Below, piece by piece: positions 1 to 9,878 of a stretch of 64,000 nt of DNA. The notes beneath the pieces were generated by a model. It made no database searches, was not told the origin of the DNA, and saw nothing but the letters and a program-made list of their open reading frames with translations. The stretch covers positions 77,140,757 through 77,204,756 of the forward strand of contig NC_092805.1 of NCBI RefSeq assembly GCF_040954645.1, given 5' to 3'. A program made the translations under genes and the position numbers. The stretch is from Diabrotica undecimpunctata. Lineage: Eukaryota > Arthropoda > Insecta > Coleoptera > Chrysomelidae. The stretch's first letter is position 1. The number at the start of each line of letters is the position of its first letter.

Positions 1-772
1 CAAGATTAGCTTATTCCCAACTAGAATAGCAAATTCTTAATTAAAGCTGCCATGGGGTTAAAACGATTCAAAAATTTGCTAAGATTTGTTCGATTTGTCG
101 ATAAGCACACGAGGTCTGAACGAAGAAGAAACGACAAATTAGCAGTAATACGTGATGTGTGAAATCAAGTCAACCAAAAGTTTCAGATATACTATTCACC
201 AGGAAAAAACATAACCGTAGATGGGCAACTTGTTCCGTATCGAGGTAGGTGTTCTTTCAAGCAGTATATGCCTTCAAAGCCAGATAAGTATGTCATGAAA
301 ATATGGTGGGTCTGTGACTCAGAAACATATTACCCTTTAGGTGGAACACCATATACAGGAAAAAAAGGAAATATAGTAGCCAAAGGCCTTGCATCCCAAG
401 TTGTAAAGAAACTCGTTGAGTCTTATTATAAATCCAAGAGGAATGTGACTTGCGATAACAATTTCACTGATCTTGCTCTTGCAGATAAATTACTGGCAAA
501 TTCACTAATTCTTTCTACCAAATAAAAAAAGGAAAAGGTGTAACATGTGTCCAACAAAAAAGGACAGAAAACAAAAACAAATTTGTGAAATATGCAGTAG
601 AAATGTGTGTAATGATCACTGTATAATTAAAAAAGTTTATAAGTATTGCAATAAAGAAAAATGAACGACTAATCTATGGTTTTTTATTTTTATTATTTTT
701 TAACCTAATACTTAATAATAATTTAATTTGTCATATAAATTTTCTATTCTAGTTGGGAATAAGCTAATCTTG
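1..772 (+). mobile_element. piggyBac-type element, internally deleted, with long inverted ends
   Basis: Bases 1-29 are the exact reverse complement of 744-772, so the segment is bounded by inverted repeats of at least 29 bp. The core CCCAACTAGAATAG/CTATTCTAGTTGGG is flanked on both sides by matching AT-rich arms. Between them lies a broken piggyBac transposase on the plus strand. A clean TTAA target duplication is not visible, and the left flank is outside the window. The small size compared with a usual 2-3 kb piggyBac fits a non-autonomous derivative. Confidence 0.8.
52..664 (+). pseudogene. piggyBac transposase, broken and internally deleted
   Basis: The reading frame from ATG 52 gives a piggyBac (DDE_Tnp_1_7) core: the region before the first catalytic Asp, then VDGQLVPYRGRCSF with that Asp at codon 220-222, then MPSKPDKY and a second Asp in RNVTCDNNF. 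A TGA at 160-162 stands where the family has Trp (TGG to TGA). After LILSTK the frame stops at about 525. The C-terminal cysteine-rich domain (CNMC...CEIC...CNDHC, to the TGA at 662-664) follows in another frame. The stretch carrying the third catalytic Asp is missing, so the protein cannot be active. Stop, deletion and frame change are all visible. Confidence 0.85.
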
Positions 773-813
773 TGGCTTAGTCCCAACTAAAATAGTAAAT
801 TGATATGACAAAG
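728..813. repeat. Imperfect palindrome at the piggyBac right end
   Basis: The right end (728-772) is followed at once by 774-813, which reads as a diverged inverted copy of the same end (CCCAACTAAAATAG then AATTGATATGACAAAG). This looks like the end of a second related element abutting tail to tail, or an end duplication. The body of a second copy is not seen downstream. Confidence 0.6.
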
Positions 814-864
814 TATTAATTTCTAAAAGTAAAATAATAATATTCTTCTAAGATGTCAACTTCA

Positions 865-1735
865 ACGTATATTTGATTTGTCGATTACAGGAAGGCGTTT
901 GAGAAAATGAACATGATAAGTTCATAACAATCCTGAAAGAAGGGAGCTTAGATGATAGAGACCTAGGAATTATTTATATTATCTACTATAACCAAACTGC
1001 CAATATGTGAATGTCCAATTAATGGAGGCAATCTCGGTATATAGAGTATATTAATAGTATATTAATATATAATGTGAACATACATAGAACAAGAGAAAAA
1101 TGTATTGCCTCTAAATATTATTAGACATGCTGAAGTAGTTTTTGAAGATAGTTTAAAAGATTTACAAACAATAATGTCACTAAAAAGTATTTTCTGTATC
1201 TTAGTACAAAAAAAACAAATGGTAAGCGCGAAATTTTAAATAAAAAGCTTTTGATTAACCACTAGCCAATTTTCAGGGGTTATGACTTACCATTCAGATC
1301 CAAAGTCTACATCCTCAAATGTTATATATTTTTAAGATATTGTATAAAATAGAGGCTTGGACATTTTCTGAAACTTGATTAAAAAAAGCTTGAGGCCTAT
1401 GAGATGTGATGTTATAGGTGGGTCTTAAAATGTGTACTGGGTGATACATATAATGGAAAAAGAATGTGAAATTAGTCATCTAGTCAAAGAGCGTAAATTC
1501 GAATGTCTGTTTTATATTATCAGAAATGAGCAAAGATGCTTCTTGCAACTCGTTATTTAGGTCAAGGTATACGGAAAAAGTGGACCAGGAAGAAGAAGAA
1601 TTTCTTGGCCTCAAAATCTAAGAAAATTTATCAACGCGTCTACAACTGGACTATTCTGAATCGCTGCCAGTAAGGAAAGTCATGTTGATCTCTAACATCT
1701 TGCTGATACACAACGAATCAGAAAGAATTTTAATA
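865..1735 (+). pseudogene. Degraded non-LTR retrotransposon reverse transcriptase
   Basis: Conceptual translation in shifting frames recovers the RT palm (FVDYRKAFE-like, then HDKFITILKEGSLDDRDLGII and YYNQTANM) and later the C-terminal tail (KLR.., GKVYGKSGPGRRRISW, TTGLF, IAASK). These match the layout of the LINE fragment at 15007-16351, so it is probably the same family on the other strand. Many stops and gaps are present and nothing is intact. No target duplication could be fixed. Confidence 0.7.
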
Positions 1736-2119
1736 AAACAATTAATACAAAATAATACAAAATGAACATAAATAATACAAAATAAATCACAACTTACTAC
1801 ATTATATATCGAATTTAGATATGCATATAATTAAAGCGTTAGTGAAACATGATTAATATAATAATAATAATATAATTATTACGTACTTAGCTAATGTACA
1901 TACTATGTTAATAAATACTATATTATACCTTTATTATAATTCAGTTATTGACAAACGTCATGTGAAATACATAGTGTATACATGTGGTATACATCTTACA
2001 AATAAAAATATCTACCTACTTACTATGTTAATAAATACAACTATGATATGTAATATAGTTTTTTTTCACTGCGTTAGGACATAAACCCGATTTAACACCT
2101 CGGAGCTTTAGATCCTCTT
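1736..2119. other. AT-rich interval, nothing recognised
   Basis: Low-complexity AT-rich DNA rich in ATAATA and TACTTACTATG-like words. No convincing coding frame, RNA gene or terminal repeat. Confidence 0.6.
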
Positions 2120-2127
2120 AGTGATTA

Positions 2128-2275
2128 TTTTACTATATTTTTATTTTTTTTTTCTTATTTTTTTTTTAATATATTTTTTGTAATCCTTTTTTTATCTATT
2201 TTTTTTAAATTTTTTTTATATTCCTTTTTTTAATCTTTTTTTAATTTTTTTTTATTAATTTCTTTCTTAACATAG
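2128..2275 (-). repeat. T-rich tract, 3' A-rich tail of LINE-1
   Basis: Runs of T interrupted by A, C or G lie directly beyond the RNase H/zinc-motif end of the minus-strand LINE. This is expected for a decayed poly(A)-like tail. Confidence 0.6.
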
Positions 2276-2515
2276 GTTACAAATCTAATTACAGGCATAC
2301 TTTACTATCAGACAAAAAGATTATCAAGCAGTCAAACATTTTCTTTTTATTAATTGATAGTAGAAAGAGAATATTAACAGGAAGTGGGATGTTTTTGTCC
2401 ATCATTCTTTTAATTAGGTTGTTGGTGGATTGTTTATACTTTTGACATTCAAAAAATATGTGATTTAAGTCACTTTTTATCTGACATTCTTGACAAATAT
2501 CGGAATCTAATATAT
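2276..2515 (-). pseudogene. LINE-1 ORF2 C-terminus
   Basis: The minus-strand frame reads ICQECQIKSDLNHIFFEC, the C-terminal C..C...H...C motif that follows RNase H in jockey-type ORF2 proteins, then KYKQSTNNLIKRMM. The reading resumes on the other side of the gypsy insertion at 8668 (GHACYPAQ), so the two were once contiguous. Confidence 0.75.
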
Positions 2516-2841
2516 TGTTACGATAAATTCTGACCCAAAAACGGTAAATATGTTTATTACTGATATGCTATTCATTCGAGTCTTTTCTAGGTCATTTCTA
2601 CCTGACACATGATGCTATAAAAACAAAGTTCGAGGCGAGTCGTTATGTATATAAATAAAACATTTTTATATGGAGGGACAGTTAATATCTGAAGACCCGC
2701 GGCCGCGATTTTAATTGTTACGTTCGCCTGAAATAAATTATGCAATTTTTAGTGGTTAATAAACTTATATAAATTATCGTGCTTTTTAATAAATTAAAGT
2801 AGGAACAATATAATAAATTAGTAAAGACATTATAACTAATT
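2516..2841 (+). repeat. Gypsy 5' LTR, with 81-bp deletion
   Basis: This 326-bp copy lacks an 81-bp block that the 3' LTR has at about 8390-8471. The gap starts just downstream of a TATA-like box (GCTATAAAAA near 2612), where the transcription start and R region would lie. Otherwise I see only about two substitutions against the 3' copy. Confidence 0.85.
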
Positions 2842-2865
2842 ATAAATAAATAAAAGACATTTCAT

Positions 2866-2884
2866 TGGTGACAGAAGTGGGATA
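2866..2884 (+). promoter_or_regulatory. Gypsy primer-binding site
   Basis: TGGTGACAGAAGTGGGAT follows the 5' LTR. From memory it is one base from the complement of an insect tRNA-Leu 3' end plus CCA. The tRNA assignment is an inference to check. Confidence 0.55.
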
Positions 2885-2895
2885 TAAAATAAATT

Positions 2896-5034
2896 GTGAA
2901 AATGGCTACGATTTATGAGCTGACAGTGACTAATTTAAGAAGACATCTTGAAGACAGAGAATTAGCTTCTACCGGAAAAAAGGCTGAGTTAGTCCAACGA
3001 ATAAAGAACGCTTTGCTAGAAGAAGGACTAGATCCAGAGACTTATATATTTGAAGATGCTGTCCTCTCGTCGATTTCGAAAGTTTCTGGTGACATCGCGT
3101 CACTGGAGAACAAAGTTTCTGGCGATATTTCGAAAGTTTCTGGTGACATCGCATCATTAGAAAACAAAATTTCTAACGAGATTTCTTCCCTAGAAAGTAA
3201 AGTTTCTGCTAACATCTCTAAAGTCACTTCTGAGATGTCTGCCCTCGACGATAGAATGTCTTCGGTAAAAGACCAAGTTGCTGCCGATATGTTGGCCTTC
3301 GAAGAAAAGATATGGAAAGAGATGGAAAGGAAGATGGAAGAAACAGGGACAGCAGAGAGAGGAAAGAATCCAATTAGAGTAGAGACAAAAGAAGACGAGA
3401 CGAAATGTAAGTTGGAAACACGGCCGAAATTTGAAGGAAGTGGAAGTTCTGTGCATGTCAAAGTCCCAACTTTCGACGGAAAATCGTCATGGAACAACTA
3501 CATGAAACAGTTCGAATCAGCTGCAAGAGCGAATGGATGGTCTGAAAAAGAAAAGGCTGTAAACCTGACTATCGCTCTTCGAGGAGATGCCTTAGATGTG
3601 CTTCAGACCATAGCCGTAGAGGAGACGGATGATTTCGAACAACTGAAGAAGAGGTTAAATATGCGATATGGCCACGAACATTTGGAGCATGTATATCAGT
3701 CGCAGCTTAAAAAGCGAAGACAAAAGAAAGATGAGGCTTTTCAAGAATATGAGGTAGATATTGCCAGATTAGTACGATATGCTTATCCAACAGCTCTCGA
3801 AGACATGATGGAAAAGTTGGCCGTTCAAACGTTTATTGATGGTCTTCGTGATCATGAAATGCAGAGAACACTACGATTAGCTCGTCACAAGACGCTGGTT
3901 GATGTCTTATCCGCCGCCCTCGAATACGAGTTAGCTACGCAGGCCTCTGGAGGGTACAGTAAAGTTAGGACTGTAAAAGAGGAAGGAGATGAAGATAAAC
4001 TTGACCAGCTCGTTAATATGATGAAAAGCATGACATGCAAGAAAAAGAAGACCATAAAATCAAGAAACTCACCATCAGGAAAACCAGAACGAGGCAGCCT
4101 TAGGGGGGCAGCTCCGACCCGAAACTCTTCCAAAGACCCTCTTATACTAATAGCTTCTTTGAAATGTCGTGAAGATAGTGTATATGTAGATGGAGACATA
4201 AATGGTAAAAGACATACGTTGTTGGTGGATACCGGAGCGACCAGAACCATTATACGTCCAACAGTTATAAACAGCCGTAAGAAACTGTTACCAACGAGGT
4301 TGCGACTTCGGACCGCTACAGGTGAAAATGCCAACATTCATGGAGAAATCCAGGTACAATTGGGAATTGGAGCAGAAAAGTTCGTCCATACTGTTATAGT
4401 TGCTGACATCGAAGAGGATGTTATATTAGGAATGGACGTAATGAATATGCATGGATTCCAATTGGATTTTAAGAATAAGGTAATCAAAGTTGGCAACGAG
4501 GAGGTATTTCTTCATCCACATAATGACAACACTGTGCAAGCAGCCATTACAGAAGATATAGTCGTGCCTGCGAGAAGCGAAACGATCATAGTAGCGCGAC
4601 TACAAGGAATTGTAGACGAAGGGACACCTGTTATGATGGAGCCTTGGAACCACGACGATGAGGTTGGCCGTGGAATCATAATTGGAAAGGAATTGGTGAC
4701 TTCGGCTAAAGAAATTCCTGTGAGACTTATCAATGTCAACGACTACCCAGTGACCATCAAGAAAGAGACAAAGGTAGAAACTTGTGTACCTGTGACATCC
4801 ATAATCCGTCAGGCGACAACATCTGATAATTCCAACGACAAATTCGACCAAATGGTTGCAGTTGCAGGACAGTCTCTAAATCAGATGGAGAAAAGGATAT
4901 TAAGGGAATTTCTTCGGCAGTTTCGTGATATTTTCGTACCGAAAGGAGGAAAGACGGTAAGCCAATTCGTCAAACAGCTCGACGATTACCACAGGCGAAA
5001 AGAGAGGAAGCTGAAACGATTGTTCAGGAAATGA
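2896..5034 (+). CDS. Gypsy Gag-protease with N-terminal SAP domain
   Basis: The 712-residue frame opens with a SAP-type DNA-binding motif (residues about 5-40: TVTNLRRHLEDREL, GKKAELVQRI). A heptad-rich segment follows, with an 18-residue (54-nt) repeat around SKVSGDIASLENK (residues about 55-110), then a retrotransposon gag domain (about 190-350). The aspartic protease has LLVDTGAT near residue 445 and ILGMD downstream. A CCHC zinc knuckle is absent where the related gag at 60311 has one; the sequence jumps from KSMT to CKKKK, as if a block had been removed in frame. The last ~25 residues are out-of-frame readthrough past a shift at about 4956. SAP in a gag is unusual but not unknown. Confidence 0.85.
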   Translation: MKMATIYELTVTNLRRHLEDRELASTGKKAELVQRIKNALLEEGLDPETYIFEDAVLSSISKVSGDIASLENKVSGDISKVSGDIASLENKISNEISSLESKVSANISKVTSEMSALDDRMSSVKDQVAADMLAFEEKIWKEMERKMEETGTAERGKNPIRVETKEDETKCKLETRPKFEGSGSSVHVKVPTFDGKSSWNNYMKQFESAARANGWSEKEKAVNLTIALRGDALDVLQTIAVEETDDFEQLKKRLNMRYGHEHLEHVYQSQLKKRRQKKDEAFQEYEVDIARLVRYAYPTALEDMMEKLAVQTFIDGLRDHEMQRTLRLARHKTLVDVLSAALEYELATQASGGYSKVRTVKEEGDEDKLDQLVNMMKSMTCKKKKTIKSRNSPSGKPERGSLRGAAPTRNSSKDPLILIASLKCREDSVYVDGDINGKRHTLLVDTGATRTIIRPTVINSRKKLLPTRLRLRTATGENANIHGEIQVQLGIGAEKFVHTVIVADIEEDVILGMDVMNMHGFQLDFKNKVIKVGNEEVFLHPHNDNTVQAAITEDIVVPARSETIIVARLQGIVDEGTPVMMEPWNHDDEVGRGIIIGKELVTSAKEIPVRLINVNDYPVTIKKETKVETCVPVTSIIRQATTSDNSNDKFDQMVAVAGQSLNQMEKRILREFLRQFRDIFVPKGGKTVSQFVKQLDDYHRRKERKLKRLFRK

Positions 5035-6438
5035 AGAAAGACGGGGTGATAGAACCTTCTACAAGCCCATGGGTCTCTCCGGTGGTCCTGGTTAAGAAGA
5101 AAGACGGAACGACGAGGTTCTGTGTGGATTACCGTTTGCTGAACAACGTTACCAAGAAAGATAGTTATCCTCTGCCTCGGATCGATGACACATTGAACAC
5201 ATTGGCTGGAAGTAAATTGTTTTCTACTTTGGATTTGAAGTCTGGATACTGGCAGGTAGAAATGGACCCAGTAGATAAAGAAAAGACAGCCTTCACCACA
5301 GGATCTGGATTGTGGCAATTCAACGTTATGCCATTTGGACTCTGTAATGCTCCTGCGACATTTGAGAGGCTTATGGAAAATGTGTTGAGAGGGTTATCTT
5401 GGAAAACATGCCTGGTCTATTTAGATGACATAATCGTCTTGGGGGAGACATTCGAAGATCATTTGAGCAATTTAGAAAACGTTTTTAATCGACTTAAAGC
5501 TGCCCAATTGATGCTAAACCCCAAGAAGTGCCAATTATTTCAAGGTAGAGTCAATTATCTGGGTCATATAGTCAGTAAAGAAGGAGTGGCCGTGGATAAG
5601 GAAAAAATCGATTCCATTAAGGAATGGCCAAAACCAACTGACAAACATCAAGTGAGAAGTTTTCTTGGACTATGTACTTACTACCGGAGGTTTATTAAAA
5701 AGTTTGCAGATATCGCTAAGCCATTAACGCGATTTACAGAGGAAGCAAGAGATTACCGCTGAGATACAGACTGCCAAAATGCCTTTGAGACGTTGAAAAA
5801 GCATTTAATAACAGCACCAATTTTAGGGTATCCACTGCCAGAAGGAGAGTTCATCTTAGATACGGATGCAAGTAATGTGGAAATTGGAGGAGTGCTGTCC
5901 CAGATTCAAGGAGGACAGGAACGAGTCCTCGGATATTTTAGTAAAGTTCTTTCAAAACCTGAGCGGAATTATTGCGTCACGAGAAGAGAACTTCTGGCAG
6001 TAGTGAAATCAGTAGAGCACTTCTATCAATACCTCTATGGAAGGAAGTTTTTAATCCGAACCGACCATGCCGCCCTTAAGTGGTTGATGCAGTTTAAGAA
6101 TCCAGAGGGTCAGATAGCCAGATGGATTGAACGACTCCAAGAATACGATTTCAAGATTGAGCACCGGGCCGGAGTTAGCCACAGAAACGCTGATTCTCTT
6201 TCTAGAAGGCCATGCCCAGCAGAGTGTTCATACTGCAACAAAACGGAATCCAAGGAAGCAGCAGTGCTAAGAACAACGATAGTCAACGACGACTGGGCGC
6301 CTACTAAGATCGGAGAAGAACAAGAAAGAGATCCAGTTATAAAGAAAATTCGAAAATGGAAAAAGGAAAACCGTCGACCACCTTGGCAAGAAATATCAAA
6401 CCTATGCTCAGTAGTTAAGACGTATTGGGCCCAGTAGG
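4956..6438 (+). pseudogene. Gypsy Pol: reverse transcriptase and RNase H, with a nonsense codon
   Basis: RT homology starts upstream of 5031 in a frame shifted by one from gag (RRLPQAKREE), so gag-protease and RT are now out of frame. RT motifs are clear: FCVDYRLLN, FSTLDLKSGYWQ, MPFGLCNAPATF, the YLDD active site near 5418-5429 and the GxxxYYRRFI tether. A TGA at 5761-5763 replaces a conserved Trp codon. The same frame then gives RNase H (ILDTDASN, NYCVTRRELLAVV, IRTDHAALKWL, HRNADSLSRR). A TAG at 6436-6438 again replaces Trp. The part usually between protease and RT appears shortened at the shift, favouring a deletion over programmed frameshifting. Confidence 0.85.
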
Positions 6439-7856
6439 ACTCATTTATCATGGAAGATGGCTTGCTCAAACGAGTCCTGGAAAATGATGACGGTTCAGAG
6501 AAGAGAAGACAGTTGGTGATCCCAAAGAGCAGAATAGCCGAAGTATTTCGTCAGTTACACGACAGTCCACCAGGAGGGCATTTTGGTGTAAAGAAAACCC
6601 TTCAGCGAATTCGGGAACGGTTTTATTGGATGAACAGTTCCGACGACGTAAAAGAATGGTGTAAGAAATGTACTATTTGTGCTACGAGTAACGGGCCTTA
6701 CCGAAAAAGGAGAGCTCCTATGAGACAATATAATGTTGGAAGCCCGTTTGAAAGAATAGCTTTGGATATTGCTGGGCCATTTCCAGAAAGTGAAAATGGA
6801 GGCAAGTACATGTTGGTAGTAATGGATTACTTTACTAAGTGGGTCGAGATTTACGCACTTCCAGACCAGAAGGCCGCCACCGTTGCAGATAAGTTGATCC
6901 AAGAATATATCAGCCGATTTGGAGTGCCTTTGGAGATACATAGTGACCAAGGCAGGAACTTCGAAAGCGATCTATTCCAAGGAATATGTGATAGACTAGG
7001 CATGAAGAAAACAAGAACTACCGCGTATCATCCGCAATCTGATGGTATGGTAGAACGGATGAATAGGACAGTCGGCAAGTATTTGACAAAGATGGTGTCC
7101 GATCATCAGCGAGACTGGGACCAATATCTTCCGTTCTTCACAATGGCCTACAGATCTGCTGTTAACGAATCAACAGGCCAGACACCAGCCAGAGTCCTAT
7201 TCGGACGCGAAATGCGACTACCTTGTGATCTAGAGTTTGGGTGTCGACCTGGAGAAGATGTAGCAGGTGAAGATTATGTGATCGAATTACGAAGAAGAAT
7301 GGACGATGTACATGAGTTGGTCCGTTCCCACCTTCAGATCGCTAGCGACAGAATGAAGAAACGGTACGATACACAAGCCGAAAAGGGTTGCTTTAAGAAG
7401 AACGACAAAGTATTTCTGTATAATCCCAAGAAACGAAAAGGTTGTTCTCCCAAATTGCAGCAGTTTTGGCAAGGTCCATACCTCATCATGGAGAAGATCA
7501 ACGATGTCATCTACCGAATAAGCAAGATTCCGAGGGGAAAGCCGATGGTAGTACACCATAACCGGCTGGCGTCTTTCGAAGGTGACCACGACGTAGATGA
7601 AGAAGTGGAAGTAAACCAAGTCCAAGATGTGTCTGACCTCACGTTTGAGGAATTCATGGGTGCCTATGGAGGTACCGGTAAAGCAAGACATGGTGTTACC
7701 ACTGAAGAAAAGCAAGATCTACTCGCGCTCCCCGATGACCACTCGCTGGCCCTTACCATCCCGGCCAGTATCAAAGACGCACCAGGGTTGGCATCCGTCT
7801 TTCGAAGGAAGTTTGGTCGAGTTGCAGAACTTCAATGCCGTGCCAGCTCCCGGTAA
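6439..7856 (+). pseudogene. Gypsy Pol: integrase
   Basis: It is in the same frame as RT. The zinc-binding HHCC part is visible (HDSPPGGHFGVKKT, then CKKCTIC). The rve core has Asp in LDIAGPF (codon 6765), Asp in HSDQGRNFE (codon 6945) and Glu in MVERMNR (codon 7053), giving DD35E spacing. A C-terminal GPY-type segment follows (FWQGPYLI, VHHNRL). The frame continues past the usual end into the first third of a macro domain (about 7700-7835) and then stops at 7856, because the rest of that domain lies in the next frame. The catalytic triad is intact, but the polyprotein is cut upstream by the nonsense codons. Confidence 0.88.
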
Positions 7857-8271
7857 AACCTTGAAACTCCAAGATGCATCACGTTACCTTTTCTACCTGG
7901 TAACAAAAGACACTGCCCGTGACCAACCTACCTACCGAGATGTATGGGAAGCCTTACTTCAATTGAGAGAGCAAGTACTAGAGTCCGACGTGCAAAAGTT
8001 AGCCATGCCAAAGTTGGAGTGCCGCCAATTAGATTGGAGGGTTATCCGAAATATGGTGGAGGAGATCTTCAAAGACACCGAAGTCCAGGTGTTAGTCTGT
8101 TGCAATCCGCATAGTTACTGGTGCGGAGAGAAAACCGTCCCTTGTCATTTTTATACAACTGGAAGTTGTAAAAGAGGGTCCAGTTGCCGATACCAGCATA
8201 CAGTTCCGGTTCCAGTCCCGACAAGGTTCCAGGAGGAACCATCTTTTAAGAGGGGGGCAATGTTACGATAA
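7690..8271 (+). pseudogene. OARD1/TARG1-like macro domain plus CCCH zinc finger at the gypsy 3' end
   Basis: In the integrase frame, DLLALPDDHSLALTIPAS... and GLASVFRRKFG align without gaps to the start of OARD1-type macro domains (ADP-ribose-binding loop and the K-K-F-G helix). The second half is in the +1 frame: SRYLFYLVTKDTARDQPTY, LAMPKLECRQLDW and IFKDTEVQV, matching that family's later strands. The shift lies near 7812-7840. A CCCH finger follows (Cys at 8143; spacing C-X7-C-X5-C-X3-H). By comparison from memory, the family's catalytic Lys is Gln here and the G-C-G-L-D motif is altered, so ADP-ribosyl hydrolase activity is doubtful while binding is possible. It replaces the env position. 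Homology to the macro fold is strong; function is inference. Confidence 0.8.
8249..8260 (+). promoter_or_regulatory. Gypsy polypurine tract
   Basis: AAGAGGGGGGCAA lies directly before the 3' LTR, the expected second-strand priming site. Confidence 0.8.
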
Positions 8272-8667
8272 ATTCTGACCCAAAAACGGTAAATATGTTT
8301 ATTACTGATATGCTATTCATTCGAGTCTTTTCTAGGTCATTTCTACCTGACACATGCTGCTATAAAAACAAAGTTCGAGGCGAGTCGTTGGGAAATCCAG
8401 TTTGCCCTTACCGTTTTCGCCGTCCAGTCTACTCAAGAAGGTTTTAGACTTTTCGAGATAACGGCGATTTATGTATATAAATAAAACATTTTTATATGGA
8501 GGGACAGTTAATATCTGAAGACCCGCGGCCGCGATTTTAATTGTTACGTTCGCCTGAAATAAATTATGTAATTTTTAGTGGTTAATAAACTTATATAAAT
8601 TATCGTGCTTTTTAATAAATTAAAGTAGGAACAATATAATAAATTAGTAAAGACATTATAACTAATT
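8261..8667 (+). repeat. Gypsy 3' LTR, full length
   Basis: 407 bp, including the 81-bp segment missing from the 5' copy. It has a TATA-like GCTATAAAAA and AATAAA words. The match to the 5' LTR ends at ACTAATT, and LINE-1 sequence resumes within a few bases. Confidence 0.88.
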
Positions 8668-9870
8668 GTGCAGGATAACATGCATGGCCAAATCTAAGTC
8701 TAGTAATGGTAGTTATATATTTGCGAGGGAGGATGAAATTTTTATACCAAGGTTTTTTTGGAATATTTGGTTGTATCAAACTATATTGTATTGTTGAAAT
8801 ACTACAGTACTTTTCCCAGTGTGCTTTACAGTTGTTCATTTGTTCAGTTCTTGAACAAGCAAAAGCATCTATAATGCAAGGCTGATGGTTGGTTAGTGTT
8901 CCATGAATGACGGAATCTTTAGCTAACTGGTCTACGTGTTCATTATATGTAAGTCCTGAATATGCTTTGATCCACATCAATTGTATTTTTTGGGTGTATT
9001 TATTAATTTCAAATAAGCATTTTTTAATTTAAAAAATGTATGGATTAGAAGTACTACATGGTAGTTGCGATTTTTGAATAGCTGTAAGTACAGATAATGA
9101 ATCAGATAATACTGCTGAACTATATGATGCCAATTTAAAATAAATTAATGCTTCCTATATGGCCGCAGCCTCGGCACTAAAAATAGAGCAATTTGTGGGC
9201 AGCTTAAACATTTTTTCTATAAATTTATCTGGAATATAAAAGTCACAACATGTACCCTTTGAACTTTTAGATGCATATGTACGACTTATTAAAGGGTTCT
9301 CATGATAAATAGGTTGTATTATATGTACTTGATCCAGTAACTCAAAGAAATCTTTAAAATGTACCACTTTATTTGCAAATGTAAGTTCAGTATCTTTATT
9401 TGCAGTATTTCGAAAGGCTTCGCATAGGGGTGGAGAATTCTTGTGAGTCCAGTATTTATTTGTTAAGTCGAAATAATTTAAACTACTAATATCTTTATAT
9501 AAACAAGTGGTGTAACAACAAACTTTAAAAGGAAATTTTTGACAGATATTCTCTTCTAAATTTACTGGGCGGTTCCATTGTCTCAACATAAAGTGTTTCA
9601 ATAGGGGTAGATATCATAGCACCCATGCAACACCGCAAAAGTGTGTTTATAAAAACATCTATACGACCTAAAATATTGTTACTAGCGGATCCGTAAAGTA
9701 CAGAGTCATAATTTATAATGGACCTGATATAAGAACGATAAAATAGAAGACATGTTTTAACATCAGCACCCCACCAAGTCTTTGTAATTTATTTGAGAAA
9801 GTTTAGTGCTTTATTACACCTATCAAGCATAAAATCAACATGCAGTTTCCAAGTCAGTTTTGTATCCAAA
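8668..9870 (-). pseudogene. LINE-1 ORF2: RNase H and upstream linker
   Basis: Minus-strand frames give the RNase H core: an FTDGSK-equivalent region degraded to YASKSSKGTCCDFYIPD, then NCSIFSAEAAAI, then WIKAYSGLTYNEHVDQLAKDS (from W-[IV]-K-A-H-S-G...N-E..D.LA). The tail VCYPAQ-side ends at the gypsy junction. Upstream (9150-9870) the linker KHFMLRQWNRPVNLEE and RSYIRSIINYDSVLYGSASN are recognisable. Stops and shifts are frequent. Confidence 0.75.
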
Positions 9871-9878
9871 ATCATAAC

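Larger units (their letters stand above)
2516..8667 (+). mobile_element. Ty3/gypsy LTR retrotransposon with C-terminal macro domain and CCCH finger
   Basis: Two LTRs start TGTTACGATAAATTCTG (2516 and 8261) and match closely. A primer-binding site and polypurine tract sit in the expected places. The internal region codes gag-protease, RT, RNase H, integrase and an extra 3' module. The element lies inside LINE-1 between codons for ...YPAQ and ILDSD. The LTRs differ by only a couple of substitutions plus one 81-bp gap, so the insertion looks recent. Coding is nevertheless broken: one frame change before RT, two Trp-to-stop changes and one shift after integrase. No env-like ORF is seen. Confidence 0.9.

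Noticed and set aside
3042..3497. Minus-strand frame of 151 codons opposite gag
   Set aside because: Shadow of the gag coiled-coil repeats; no domain and no independent support.
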